A DNA stretch of 62,834 bases, taken from contig JAQTTZ010000013.1 of the NCBI GenBank assembly GCA_028710485.1, positions 1 through 62,834 of the forward strand. The letters are read 5' to 3'. The notes under the pieces were generated by a model. That model was not told the origin of the DNA and made no database searches. It saw only the letters and a list, made by a program, of their open reading frames with translations. Source of the DNA: Bacteriovorax sp. (GTDB lineage Bacteria > Bdellovibrionota > Bacteriovoracia > Bacteriovoracales > Bacteriovoracaceae). The first letter of the stretch is position 1. Each line of letters starts with the position of its first letter. Below, piece by piece: positions 26,175-35,489 of the stretch. A program made the translations under genes and the position numbers.

Positions 26175-27164
26175 ATGCAGGCAGATATAAACATTCGTAA
26201 AAATAAATTAAAAGCTCAGTTTGATTTGCTCTGGGCCATACGCACTTTCTTTCAACAAAATAATTTTTTAGATGTAATGACTCCACCTATGGTTAAAAAT
26301 CCAGGTATGGAAACCCATATTCATCCTTTCCAAGTGATTAGGGCAAGATCAGCGGCCCTGACTCCTTGGTATTTGCAAACTTCTCCCGAATTTCATATGA
26401 AAGAACTTCTTTCGTTGGGTTTCAATGATCTCTTTACGATAAATTACTCTTTTCGCGATGAACCTGTGGCCACTGCCCACCGCCCACAGTTTTTAATGCT
26501 TGAATGGTACAGGCGAAATGCTCACTACACCCAAATCATGAAAGACTGCGAAGACCTCTTTGCTTTTTCTCTTGATCAATTAGAGCAAAAACAAAATTCG
26601 ATCGATCTCAATATGAAAAATATTAAATTCGAGCGATCAAGCATCCAGGATCTATTCCTTGAGATGCTCAATATCGACATTCTCGATTTTTTAGATACAA
26701 AAGATTTGAAAGAATTAATTGAAAAAAACTTTAAAGACGTTCCCCTCCCATCAATGGGAGAAGTTCTCTCGTGGGATGATTATTATTTCCTGCTCTTCTT
26801 AAATAAAATTGAACCACATTTAATTCACCATCCATTTTTACTTTTATATGAATTCCCTCATCACTTAAGTGCCCTTTCTACTTTGAAAAAGGATGATCCG
26901 CGAGTGTGTGAAAGATTTGAAATTTATTGCAAAGGTATTGAATTATGCAATTGTTTTAATGAACTTACTGATCTTCCCACTCAAAAAGAGCGATTTAGAA
27001 TACAAGCAGAAGATAAAAAAGCTCTTTATCATTATGAACTTCCAGAGCCTACAGTGCTATATGAAGCAATGGAGCGAGGTTTGCCGAGGTCTGCTGGAAT
27101 CGCCCTGGGAGTAGAGCGATTCTTGAAAGTCTTAACAAGTGCCGAAAATCCTTTCTGGGAATAA
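26175..27164 (+). CDS. epmA: EF-P lysyl-ligase-like class II synthetase (EpmA/GenX)
   Basis: Start at ATG 26175. The 329-residue protein is a short LysRS-like class II catalytic core without an anticodon domain: motif 2 FRDEPVATAHRPQFLMLEWYR, LQTSPEFHMKELLS before it, and motif 3 GIALGVERFLKVL. This matches EpmA (GenX/PoxA), which attaches beta-lysine to elongation factor P. The partner genes epmB and efp are not in the window. A stop-to-stop gap of two bases separates it from the convergent gene. Confidence 0.83.
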   Translation: MQADINIRKNKLKAQFDLLWAIRTFFQQNNFLDVMTPPMVKNPGMETHIHPFQVIRARSAALTPWYLQTSPEFHMKELLSLGFNDLFTINYSFRDEPVATAHRPQFLMLEWYRRNAHYTQIMKDCEDLFAFSLDQLEQKQNSIDLNMKNIKFERSSIQDLFLEMLNIDILDFLDTKDLKELIEKNFKDVPLPSMGEVLSWDDYYFLLFLNKIEPHLIHHPFLLLYEFPHHLSALSTLKKDDPRVCERFEIYCKGIELCNCFNELTDLPTQKERFRIQAEDKKALYHYELPEPTVLYEAMERGLPRSAGIALGVERFLKVLTSAENPFWE

Positions 27165-27166
27165 AA

Positions 27167-27979
27167 TTACATCATCGAATTAAAAGCACCGTGAAGCTTA
27201 ATCAATGTTTCAGACTTGATATGCTGTAAAGGAACTTGGCTGGCCCAAGATTTATGATTAATCGAAGATGTGTCCTTGCGCACTTTACCTGACCAAAGCG
27301 AAGGAAACTTTGATGCTAAATCACTCGACATAACAGCATACCATTTTTCTAAATCTTCGCGATTGTCCCCGTACGCATCGATGATATCCAAAGCCTTATC
27401 ACCCACTAACCTTTTTAATGAGTAGATATTCATTCCTTTCAAACTTTCTTTGGCGATTTTTTTTCCAATATAACGTCCATAGAAATAGACAGCGAAATCA
27501 GCAGCATTACTTTTTACAGGTTTATCGTAATTTTCCATTCCTCCATAAGTCGAATCAAGAACCAAGGCATGATAAACCCCTTCTCGACTTCCCCCTTGAG
27601 ATAGAATATTCATTAACTTCGCCACTTCATCATCATTGGGTTTTGTCTGTCTGGTTGCTTCGTAAATTTCTTTAATATAGGCATAATGATATTTTGCTTC
27701 CTGTTCTGGTTTGAAAATAATCTTGTCTTGCTTTTTATTAAAAACGGCTACGGAGCGAGCATCATCTAATAGTTTAGGTAGAGCTGGTAAAACAACAGAG
27801 TTATCAATTTTAACTTCTGGAGCGCTTCCAATTAATTTCGTCGTCCAGCGCTCACCGACTACCTTCATTAGTGTCGAACGCATTTTTTCCGCAAAGGACA
27901 ATGTCTTTTGATTCGTAGCATCTTGAGCATGTAGAATGTGAAGAGAGAGGGCGAGAACAAAAATCAAAGCTAGTCTCAA
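27167..27979 (-). CDS. Exported protein of unknown function
   Basis: 270 residues with a clear signal peptide (MRLALIFVLALSLHILHAQ). The mature part is mixed helical, without cysteines, and has no recognised family. A run GGSREGVYHALVLDSTYGG may be a conserved core. Monocistronic by spacing. Periplasmic or secreted. Confidence 0.6.
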   Translation of the reverse strand: MRLALIFVLALSLHILHAQDATNQKTLSFAEKMRSTLMKVVGERWTTKLIGSAPEVKIDNSVVLPALPKLLDDARSVAVFNKKQDKIIFKPEQEAKYHYAYIKEIYEATRQTKPNDDEVAKLMNILSQGGSREGVYHALVLDSTYGGMENYDKPVKSNAADFAVYFYGRYIGKKIAKESLKGMNIYSLKRLVGDKALDIIDAYGDNREDLEKWYAVMSSDLASKFPSLWSGKVRKDTSSINHKSWASQVPLQHIKSETLIKLHGAFNSMM

Positions 27980-28048
27980 TGGATACTCCTTAAACTATGT
28001 TGCTATAGTCTAAACAGGTTAGCTTTTTTTTAGAAGGGGAAATTTAGG

Positions 28049-28255
28049 TTAAATATTGTGATAATTAATAAGCTGGAGGTGCAGTTGATTAATTTTTTCG
28101 ACTGTTAGTGGAAGAATTCTCTCAACTAATTCTGGATTCGATCTCCACTCATCTTTCATCACTTCCAAAGCTCCTTGCAGCGCAGATAAAGAAGAATTTA
28201 TATCGTGAACCAATACTTGAGCGGAAAGGTCTTTTTCATATATCAGCTTATGCAC
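28049..28255 (-). CDS. Stand-alone histidine-kinase dimerisation/phosphoacceptor (DHp) domain
   Basis: A 68-residue protein made almost entirely of one DHp-like hairpin. Helix one has LVHDINSSLSALQGALEVM with candidate phosphoacceptor His17, matching the H-D/E-x-R/N-x-P-L box except that Pro is Ser; helix two has VERILPLTVEKINQL. Compare AHDIRSPLSALNM of the kinase at 57705-59846. There is no ATPase domain in it or after it. Its start overlaps the upstream NtrC-type regulator gene by 8 bp. It may be a phosphotransfer relay or a decoy for that regulator, or a kinase truncated long ago. Confidence 0.6.
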   Translation of the reverse strand: MHKLIYEKDLSAQVLVHDINSSLSALQGALEVMKDEWRSNPELVERILPLTVEKINQLHLQLINYHNI

Positions 28256-29606
28256 GTCCTGACTCCCGTGCCTTCAGTTTGTCCAAAATTCTATAAAAAG
28301 AATTATTAGATATTTTTAGATCTGACAAAGTTTTGCGAACTTTATCCTCATTAGTTTCGAGAGCAATTTTCAAAATATTAGTTTCCAAATTTTCAATATA
28401 AGACTTTAGCCCCAAACGCTTCACTTCTTCCAGATCAAATTTGACCTTTGCTGGTGGCCCTTTGCTTAGTAGAGGTTGCAAATCTTCTGCCGTTACAATT
28501 CCACGATCACGAGTTTGAAGTACCTCTATCGTGCGTTCTAGTTCGCGCACATTTCCAGGCCACGAGTATTCTGACATGATCAACTTTGCGCTAGAATCGA
28601 AAACAATAAGGCGCTCTCCCTTCTTGATAAAAAACTGAATTAATTTATTAAGATCTTCTTTTCTCGCGCGCAATGATTTCAGCGTTACGTTAAAGCCTTC
28701 AATCCTGAAAAAAAAGTCTGCTCTAAACTCACCTTTCTCAATTTTAGTTTTTAGGTCTTCGCAAGTCGCACTTATTAGTCTGAAATCAGAGTGAATACTT
28801 TTTTCAGATCCTAGTGGGAAAAAAGATTTTTCTTCGATGGCCTTCAATAATTTTTTCTGAATGGATATTGGCATAGTGGCAATTTCGTCTAAAAATAAAA
28901 TTCCGCCATCCGCAAGCTCCAACATTCCCTTCTTGGACCTCTGAGCACCAGTGAATGCCCCTTTCTCGTAGCCAAACAATTCTGACTCAATTAAGCTTTC
29001 CGATATTTCAGCACAATTCAAATGCACGAAAGCAGATTTTTTACCTAATACTCTTTCCGATAACTGATGAATAAATTTTGCTAAGAATGTTTTCCCCGTG
29101 CCACTCTCCCCTGAGATAAAAATTGGTCTTTGCCCCAATAGTGCCTGGTCAATAATCTCTAATTCTTTTACTAATGAAGCATCATCAGTGAGAAAAATAT
29201 CTTTTAATTCTTGAAGAGTTTTATTTTTATTTATCGCGGAAAAGTATTTTTTAAAAACTAATTCCAGGCTGGTTTTAGTGAAGGGTTTCGCTAGATAGTC
29301 GCGACATCCTAGGTGATATGCATTTTCAATTACTCTTTCGTCAACTCGTCCACTAAGTACAACTGTATACGTTTTTTTGTCATTCAATAGTGCTACAATA
29401 TCCAATCCGGCCAGCTGTGATTCAAGGTCTAAATCGACAAACGCTAAATCAAATTGATTATTTCCGATAAGGGAAATGGCTTCTTCTTTTGATGAAGCTT
29501 CACGAACTTCACCTCTAAAATCAAGTCTTGATTTCAAACTCAGGCGTGAAAGCAAGTCGTCTTCTACGATAAGAATTTTGAGAGTCCCGATAGTTTTTGT
29601 TTTCAT
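28248..29606 (-). CDS. NtrC-family sigma-54-dependent response regulator
   Basis: 452 residues: receiver domain (about 10-125; acidic pocket Glu15-Asp16-Asp17, phosphoacceptor Asp58, Lys107), AAA+ domain (about 145-375) with Walker A GESGTGKT (166-173), the sigma-54 contact loop GAFTGA (216-221), Walker B ILFLDE, and a Fis-type helix-turn-helix at the end (about 410-445). It activates sigma-54 promoters after phosphorylation. ATG with AGGAT upstream. It is divergent from the giant Ig-like lipoprotein gene, a possible target, and is followed by the lone DHp protein, a possible phosphodonor. Confidence 0.92.
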   Translation of the reverse strand: MKTKTIGTLKILIVEDDLLSRLSLKSRLDFRGEVREASSKEEAISLIGNNQFDLAFVDLDLESQLAGLDIVALLNDKKTYTVVLSGRVDERVIENAYHLGCRDYLAKPFTKTSLELVFKKYFSAINKNKTLQELKDIFLTDDASLVKELEIIDQALLGQRPIFISGESGTGKTFLAKFIHQLSERVLGKKSAFVHLNCAEISESLIESELFGYEKGAFTGAQRSKKGMLELADGGILFLDEIATMPISIQKKLLKAIEEKSFFPLGSEKSIHSDFRLISATCEDLKTKIEKGEFRADFFFRIEGFNVTLKSLRARKEDLNKLIQFFIKKGERLIVFDSSAKLIMSEYSWPGNVRELERTIEVLQTRDRGIVTAEDLQPLLSKGPPAKVKFDLEEVKRLGLKSYIENLETNILKIALETNEDKVRKTLSDLKISNNSFYRILDKLKARESGRA

Positions 29607-29794
29607 TAAGGCATCCTAGGGAAATTCCTGATTAACTTCAATAACTCCTTGAAAACCCTGTAAAGAATTCTCTGTGCCCAATATTGTCGTCACTTTCAAT
29701 CCTTAGTAAAAGAGTCAACTGGTAATAACTTTCTGAAATTATTTTGTTTTCTCCTAATACTAAATATTTCCTAAAATTTAACGATAATAGAGAT

Positions 29795-32700
29795 ATGAAA
29801 AAGTTTAATTTAAAACTCATTACCCCATTAATACTAACCCTTATCCTTCAAGGCTGTATGCCAGATAGCTTGACGAAGTTTAATAAGGATACGCCGAAGA
29901 AAACAACGACGGCGGCGGCAGTATCTACAATTCCTGTAGATGCATCTGGGCAACCAATTATTTTAACTTATCCAACTGTTAGCACTTTTAATTTCACTGA
30001 AGCGAATTCAACGATTCCTGTTCTGACTAAGGATATGCAAGTTGGGACAATTCAAAAACTAACGTCGGGAATTAGCAATATTACAAATTATGGTTCACTT
30101 GCTGATCCCGCTCAAATGGCATATCTCTTTATAAAATGTACTCCTAGTCCTTCTAATTCTGTAAATCTGCCACTTGGTATTACTTTAGATCCTAAGACTT
30201 GTATTATTTCAGGTACTCCAACCGTTCCTTATTTTAATACAATTTTAAGTGCCAATTATACATATGCCATTGATCTTTTTTATAAAGGTCCAACATACTC
30301 AAGTACAGGAATCGAATCGAAGCTCACTGCCACCATTGATCTTGGAAGCTATAATTTTGATGGGAGCGGCGTGAAAGATACTTTGGTTATAGATTATCCC
30401 GCCATAGCGCCAATTGGTTTTTCATACACTGAAAAAATCAACGGTGTTGCTACTGCCGTCACAACAAAAGACCTGGAAGTGGGTACTCCTATTGAATTTG
30501 ATCCTAAAACCATTGGACAGATTGGGGCACCTGATGGAGTCGGCGGGACACTGAGTAATGCTGTTCGATCAAAATATATATTTTTAAATTGCAAGCCGGA
30601 TACCTCAGGCCCATTAAGTTCACGCACACCTCCTCCAGGGTTATTGCTAAATCAAGACACTTGTTTAATTACTGGTACTCCTACTGCTGCTTTCACCGAT
30701 ACTACGTTTGGCAATATGGGAGGAATGGTCACTTATAAAATAAACCTTTATTATAAAGGACCGACCTACCTAGGCCCAGGCACCGAAGTAAAAATCACCA
30801 CAGAATTTAAACTAATGGTCCATGATAAACCAGCTTTAGATCCAGCATCGTGGAGCGCTCCGACTTTGTTAAGCTTTGGACTTCAAGGAGGAACGACATT
30901 TTCAAATACTACAAATTTTGAAATCCAAGCGACAACAAAATATGTACCGCAAGTTGATGGAACTTTAATTTCAGCTGCAAAATTCGCCTATAGTTTTATT
31001 GATTGTACGCTTGATCCTACAACGCCAACACTCCCTGCTGGAATCTTGCTTACTCCAAGCACTTGTCTGTTATCGGGGCTTCCGTTAGGCCTTCCAGCAA
31101 CGAACCCAAATGTTTATAAAATTAATATGAAATATAAGGATCCGACTTATACTGGTCCCGGAACGGAGAAAACAATTCAGGGTACTATTACCTTGGGTGT
31201 TTATTACAAACCGACTTTGTTAACTTATACTCAACATGACAAATTGCTTTTTAAATTAGACGATACGCTATCCCTCGCAACCAATATTGAGACTAGCCCT
31301 TATGACCGCTTAGGCCTCTTAACTTCTTCTGATGGCATTACAGGCGTTATTAAATATATTGATGCCGCTAGTTCTCATGTTGGAGTCGTGAAAGTTATTC
31401 CAATCACACTTGTCGATGCAACAGGATTTGTTAAGGATCTTTTTATTTATTCTTCTGGCGGAGCGATTGGGAAAATTGAAAATGTCAGTGGCAATACGGT
31501 TTATGTTGAACGCCTCACGCCGGCGTTGAATTTCTCGGCAGCTGAAGGAGTCACTAAGAGTGCTGTTTATCCGGGTGTGTATGCTGGCCCCTCAACAACA
31601 ACCATTGCTTCAATTGATTCTACTTATGTCTTTGACATGAAAATTAAAAGCTTGGATAACGACGCTCAGTTTTATTCAACAAAATACAATCAAAGCTCAA
31701 TTACTCGCGTGTATGAAAAAGGCGTGACAATTAATCCCATAAGTCCTATTCCTTCATCTCAAATAAGTGCTCTAGATGGTATAAGCTATAGCATTGCACC
31801 TGCCTTGCCTTCTGGGCTAAGTTTCGATACGACCACTGGTAATATCACAGGTCAGTTTACCAATACACTTGCTTCAACATCATTTACCATCACGGCGACT
31901 AACCCACTGGGGTCAACTCCATTTGTTATGAACCTAAGTGCGATAGAAGCGCCAAAAGATTTAAGTTATACAACTAGACAATTAATCACAGTGACTAGCA
32001 ACGCTAGTTTCAATGAAGGTGAATCTCTTTTTCAACCACTAATTCTTCCACTCACAGAGAGTGTGAGGGGACAAATTCTTCGAAAATATAGTACTAATCA
32101 GCTAAGTATCTCTACTGTAAATGGACAGTTTCTTGAAGGAGCGAGTATTGATAGTGGTAATGCTTATTACAGTGGAAAAACAACTGTTTTAGCTAATCCA
32201 ATTTTCTATAATATTGCGCTGACTGTTTCCGATAGTACTTCTTTCGCTGTTAACGGCTATGCTTCGTCTAGTACCAATGCTCTTGGTAGAGTTGTGGCCA
32301 TAGATACGGTAAGCAATACGCTCTTCATTCAATACCTAAATACAGTTGCGGCACTTAACTCACGATTACTTTTCCAAGAGGGCGACACCATCAGCAGTGG
32401 TCTAACTTATTCGGCCAGTGCGGTAACGATTAATCAAGTTGAAGCAGATAATATGAGGCTGACTCTTTCAGCAGTCCCAGCGGCTATGCTCCCAGGGGAT
32501 GACTTAACAGCGGCGCTTCCTGGTACTCCGACTATAGGGGATCTCGGTGGATACATCCATATGATATCTGGAAGTAATATATACGTGAGTGATATTAGCA
32601 GAAGAGCAACTCAACCTCAGTCTTTCAGAAAAACGCAGGTCTTCGACAATGATGAAAATATGCTTGTTAATCGCGGTTCATTCACTGCTGTTGCCCATGA

Positions 32701-34006
32701 TGATTTCGTCATTGCTGAGCGTGGTTCAACAGTTGCGATTAAATCCAATATTTCTCTGGGAACTGGAATTATTTATTCAGCTTCACCAACTCTACCTGCA
32801 GGGTTAACACTAAATACTTTAACTGGAGCAATTACAGGTGTTCCAACTCTTGCTACTCCAAGAACAACTTATACGCTCTCTGCTAAAAACCTGGTTAATC
32901 AATCACTATTTATTTTTGACTTAGAAGTGAGAGACTTTTTCAAAGTAGGCGAAAATAGCGGAGCATCTTCATTTATTTTCCATAAATATGGTGACAGCAG
33001 GGGATCGAGAAAATGCAGTATCAACTCAACCGATATTAAAAATTTCGCGGCCGATACGACGTCAGTCAATTTAGGAGCCCTTGATGTCCGCTGCTTCCTT
33101 GATGGTGAAGAAGCAGACTTATACCTTAATAAATTAAAAATGCAGGCCATTGCGGGCGCTGGTGTTTGCGAATATATTCAGATTTATCCTTACTCTTTCT
33201 GGCAATATGCTCCGATCAAAACCACTGCACCTTATACTTATACCACTGGATGTAAACCTCCATCAGCAGCACCAACTGCTGATACATTATGTGCCGGTGA
33301 CTATGCTGGAAATGGACAAGGAGGACCAAATTGTGATGAAGGATCTATTACGGTAACGACTCATACTTGGTCTATGGATACTGCTACGCCGACTCCAGCT
33401 TGTACGGTGGATACTCAAACAGTATCCACGATGGCATGTGGTGGTAAAAAAACAAACTGCCTTAGAGGTCCTATCCGTGATATTTTATCAGATAACCAAA
33501 TTTCAACTGGGGGCCGTTCATTAATTTTTTCTTCTTCAAGCGGTGCAGTACTTTCTTCTACCTACTCCTCACCTATAAGTAATGGAGATGTCACAAATTT
33601 AAGAGTGGCAAATGGTTCAATTTATAATAAGTGTTTGTCGACAAACTCAGATGCTAATCTATGGACTGCAAACATGGACGCACTTCCCGATACTGACAAT
33701 CCATTTGGCAAGGGTGCAAACCCATTCTATGTTGTGAACTGTCTCAATGCAGCTAAAGACATTAAAGCGAGAATAAGAATTGTGGTGAGAGACTGGAACA
33801 AGACTTTCAAGATTAAGGATAATATTGATTACGATATTCCTGGAATCGCCATGAATGATCAGATGCTCGTCTTTGGAAAGAGCAATAATGATTTTTCAGA
33901 TTGGGATGACGATTATATGAATGCTGGCTTAGGAGCAAACAATACAGGAACCTGTGGAGCTCCAACATGGGGCCCTGTTTACCAATTTCCTGGACCTAAG
34001 CTTTAA
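29795..34006 (+). CDS. Giant lipoprotein with putative Ig-like (He_PIG) repeats
   Basis: The start at 29795 (MKKFNLKLITPLIL) gives a lipoprotein signal ending LILQGC (Cys21); the upstream in-frame ATG at 29744 would mask it. The 1,403-residue product has at least five He_PIG-type repeats, recognised by LPxGLxLxxxTCxIxGTPT: e.g. LPLGITLDPKTCIISGTPT, PPGLLLNQDTCLITGTPT, LPAGILLTPSTCLLSGLP, LPSGLSFDTTTGNITG and LPAGLTLNTLTGAITGVPT. A cysteine-rich C-terminal part (about 1065-1403) follows. Probably a long surface stalk or adhesin anchored in the outer membrane. Such proteins are abundant in Bdellovibrio-like bacteria. Confidence 0.8.
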   Translation: MKKFNLKLITPLILTLILQGCMPDSLTKFNKDTPKKTTTAAAVSTIPVDASGQPIILTYPTVSTFNFTEANSTIPVLTKDMQVGTIQKLTSGISNITNYGSLADPAQMAYLFIKCTPSPSNSVNLPLGITLDPKTCIISGTPTVPYFNTILSANYTYAIDLFYKGPTYSSTGIESKLTATIDLGSYNFDGSGVKDTLVIDYPAIAPIGFSYTEKINGVATAVTTKDLEVGTPIEFDPKTIGQIGAPDGVGGTLSNAVRSKYIFLNCKPDTSGPLSSRTPPPGLLLNQDTCLITGTPTAAFTDTTFGNMGGMVTYKINLYYKGPTYLGPGTEVKITTEFKLMVHDKPALDPASWSAPTLLSFGLQGGTTFSNTTNFEIQATTKYVPQVDGTLISAAKFAYSFIDCTLDPTTPTLPAGILLTPSTCLLSGLPLGLPATNPNVYKINMKYKDPTYTGPGTEKTIQGTITLGVYYKPTLLTYTQHDKLLFKLDDTLSLATNIETSPYDRLGLLTSSDGITGVIKYIDAASSHVGVVKVIPITLVDATGFVKDLFIYSSGGAIGKIENVSGNTVYVERLTPALNFSAAEGVTKSAVYPGVYAGPSTTTIASIDSTYVFDMKIKSLDNDAQFYSTKYNQSSITRVYEKGVTINPISPIPSSQISALDGISYSIAPALPSGLSFDTTTGNITGQFTNTLASTSFTITATNPLGSTPFVMNLSAIEAPKDLSYTTRQLITVTSNASFNEGESLFQPLILPLTESVRGQILRKYSTNQLSISTVNGQFLEGASIDSGNAYYSGKTTVLANPIFYNIALTVSDSTSFAVNGYASSSTNALGRVVAIDTVSNTLFIQYLNTVAALNSRLLFQEGDTISSGLTYSASAVTINQVEADNMRLTLSAVPAAMLPGDDLTAALPGTPTIGDLGGYIHMISGSNIYVSDISRRATQPQSFRKTQVFDNDENMLVNRGSFTAVAHDDFVIAERGSTVAIKSNISLGTGIIYSASPTLPAGLTLNTLTGAITGVPTLATPRTTYTLSAKNLVNQSLFIFDLEVRDFFKVGENSGASSFIFHKYGDSRGSRKCSINSTDIKNFAADTTSVNLGALDVRCFLDGEEADLYLNKLKMQAIAGAGVCEYIQIYPYSFWQYAPIKTTAPYTYTTGCKPPSAAPTADTLCAGDYAGNGQGGPNCDEGSITVTTHTWSMDTATPTPACTVDTQTVSTMACGGKKTNCLRGPIRDILSDNQISTGGRSLIFSSSSGAVLSSTYSSPISNGDVTNLRVANGSIYNKCLSTNSDANLWTANMDALPDTDNPFGKGANPFYVVNCLNAAKDIKARIRIVVRDWNKTFKIKDNIDYDIPGIAMNDQMLVFGKSNNDFSDWDDDYMNAGLGANNTGTCGAPTWGPVYQFPGPKL

Positions 34007-35385
34007 TTAATTGAAACAATTTTTCCGACCAAATCATAATCTAAGACTTCGGTGATCTCGACATAAACGAGATCACCGACTTCTACCTTCATGCCGTCTA
34101 AATCATTAATGATAACTTTACCATCAATGTCTGGCGCCTGACCTTCGTGACGGCCTTGAATAAGAAGTTCCGTTTCTTCGTGTTCGCCTTCAATTAAAAC
34201 AGGAATTACTTTACCTAGATACTCAGAGTTGAGCTCGCGAACGATCTCCCTTTGAGTTTCATAAAGACGGTCAAAGCGCTCTTCGATAACGTCTCCTGGA
34301 ACCTTTGGTTGTAATTTAAATGCGGGTGTCCCATCTTCATCAGAGTATCTAAAAATCCCAAGGTGATTAAAGCGTGCTTTTTTCACGCCTTCTAGAAGAA
34401 GTTCGAAATCTTCCTCTGTTTCCCCAGGAAAACCTACGATAATTGATGTTCTTAAAACTACGCTCGGAATTCTGGATCTGATTTTTTCAATGCGTTCATG
34501 AATTTTTTCACCAGTGATTTGTCTATTCATGCGTTTAAGCACGTTAGTAGAAAAATGCTGAACTGGCATATCGAGGTACTTGTTAATCTTCTTTGATGTC
34601 GCCATTTTCTCAATAACTTCATCAGTAAGTTCATCTGGATAAAAATAAAATAATCTGATCCAATCAACATTCTCAACTGACTCCAGTCCTTCAAGCAGAT
34701 TGAAGAGTTTGTTATTTTCATCAAGATCCACGCCGTAGTCTGAAAGATCCTGAGAAATAAGGTTGAGCTCGCGTACCCCGGTAGAAGCTAAATTCTTAGC
34801 TTCCTGCACGAGAGACTCCACGGACCTTGAACGAAGCTTTCCTCTTAATTTAGGAATAATACAAAAAGTGCAATTGCGGTTACACCCTTCTGAAATTTTA
34901 AGCCATGCCATATAAAATGGTGACGTATTTAAACGCGGATCGAATTCGGTGTGAATAAATTTTGGAATTTCTACAAAAGATTTCTGGTTAAGTTTTCCAT
35001 CATCAAGAGCTTTTAAAAGAAGTGTAATTTTATTGTATTCGCCTGTCCCGATAATCAAATCGGCTTCAGGAATTTCTTGCTCCAATTGCGCTGCATATCT
35101 TTGGGCCATACAACCAGAAATAACCAGCGCTTTGCACACACCATTTTCTGGATTTTTGAAATCGGCCATGTCAAGAATAGTATCTACAGATTCTTTTTTT
35201 GACGCTTCAATAAATGAACAAGTGTTAACGATAATAACTTCTGCGACGCTTGGCTCAGTGGCGATTGAATATCCATCTAGTCCCAAGTAACCGAGCATAA
35301 CTTGTGAATCTACAAGGTTTTTGGAACAACCAAGAGAAGTAAAGAACACGGTTTTTTCATTGAAAAGCTTTGATGATAATTCCAT
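34003..35385 (-). CDS. rimO: Ribosomal protein S12 methylthiotransferase RimO
   Basis: Start at ATG 35385 (MELSSKLFNEKTVFF). 460 residues: the UPF0004 domain opens with the RimO-specific SLGCSKNLVDSQ and has cluster ligands Cys20, Cys56 and Cys92; the radical-SAM triad is Cys168, Cys172, Cys175 (CNRNCTFC); the TRAM domain closes the protein (about 395-460). It adds a methylthio group to Asp of ribosomal protein S12. The 3' end overlaps the convergent lipoprotein gene by 4 bp. Confidence 0.93.
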   Translation of the reverse strand: MELSSKLFNEKTVFFTSLGCSKNLVDSQVMLGYLGLDGYSIATEPSVAEVIIVNTCSFIEASKKESVDTILDMADFKNPENGVCKALVISGCMAQRYAAQLEQEIPEADLIIGTGEYNKITLLLKALDDGKLNQKSFVEIPKFIHTEFDPRLNTSPFYMAWLKISEGCNRNCTFCIIPKLRGKLRSRSVESLVQEAKNLASTGVRELNLISQDLSDYGVDLDENNKLFNLLEGLESVENVDWIRLFYFYPDELTDEVIEKMATSKKINKYLDMPVQHFSTNVLKRMNRQITGEKIHERIEKIRSRIPSVVLRTSIIVGFPGETEEDFELLLEGVKKARFNHLGIFRYSDEDGTPAFKLQPKVPGDVIEERFDRLYETQREIVRELNSEYLGKVIPVLIEGEHEETELLIQGRHEGQAPDIDGKVIINDLDGMKVEVGDLVYVEITEVLDYDLVGKIVSIN

Positions 35386-35489
35386 TCTTATTAACCTTTG
35401 GTAACCATTGATGTCTTCTAAAATATGCAAATTGAATTACCATCTAAATAGTATAAAATCGACGAATAATCAAAGCTCTTGGTGGTAAT

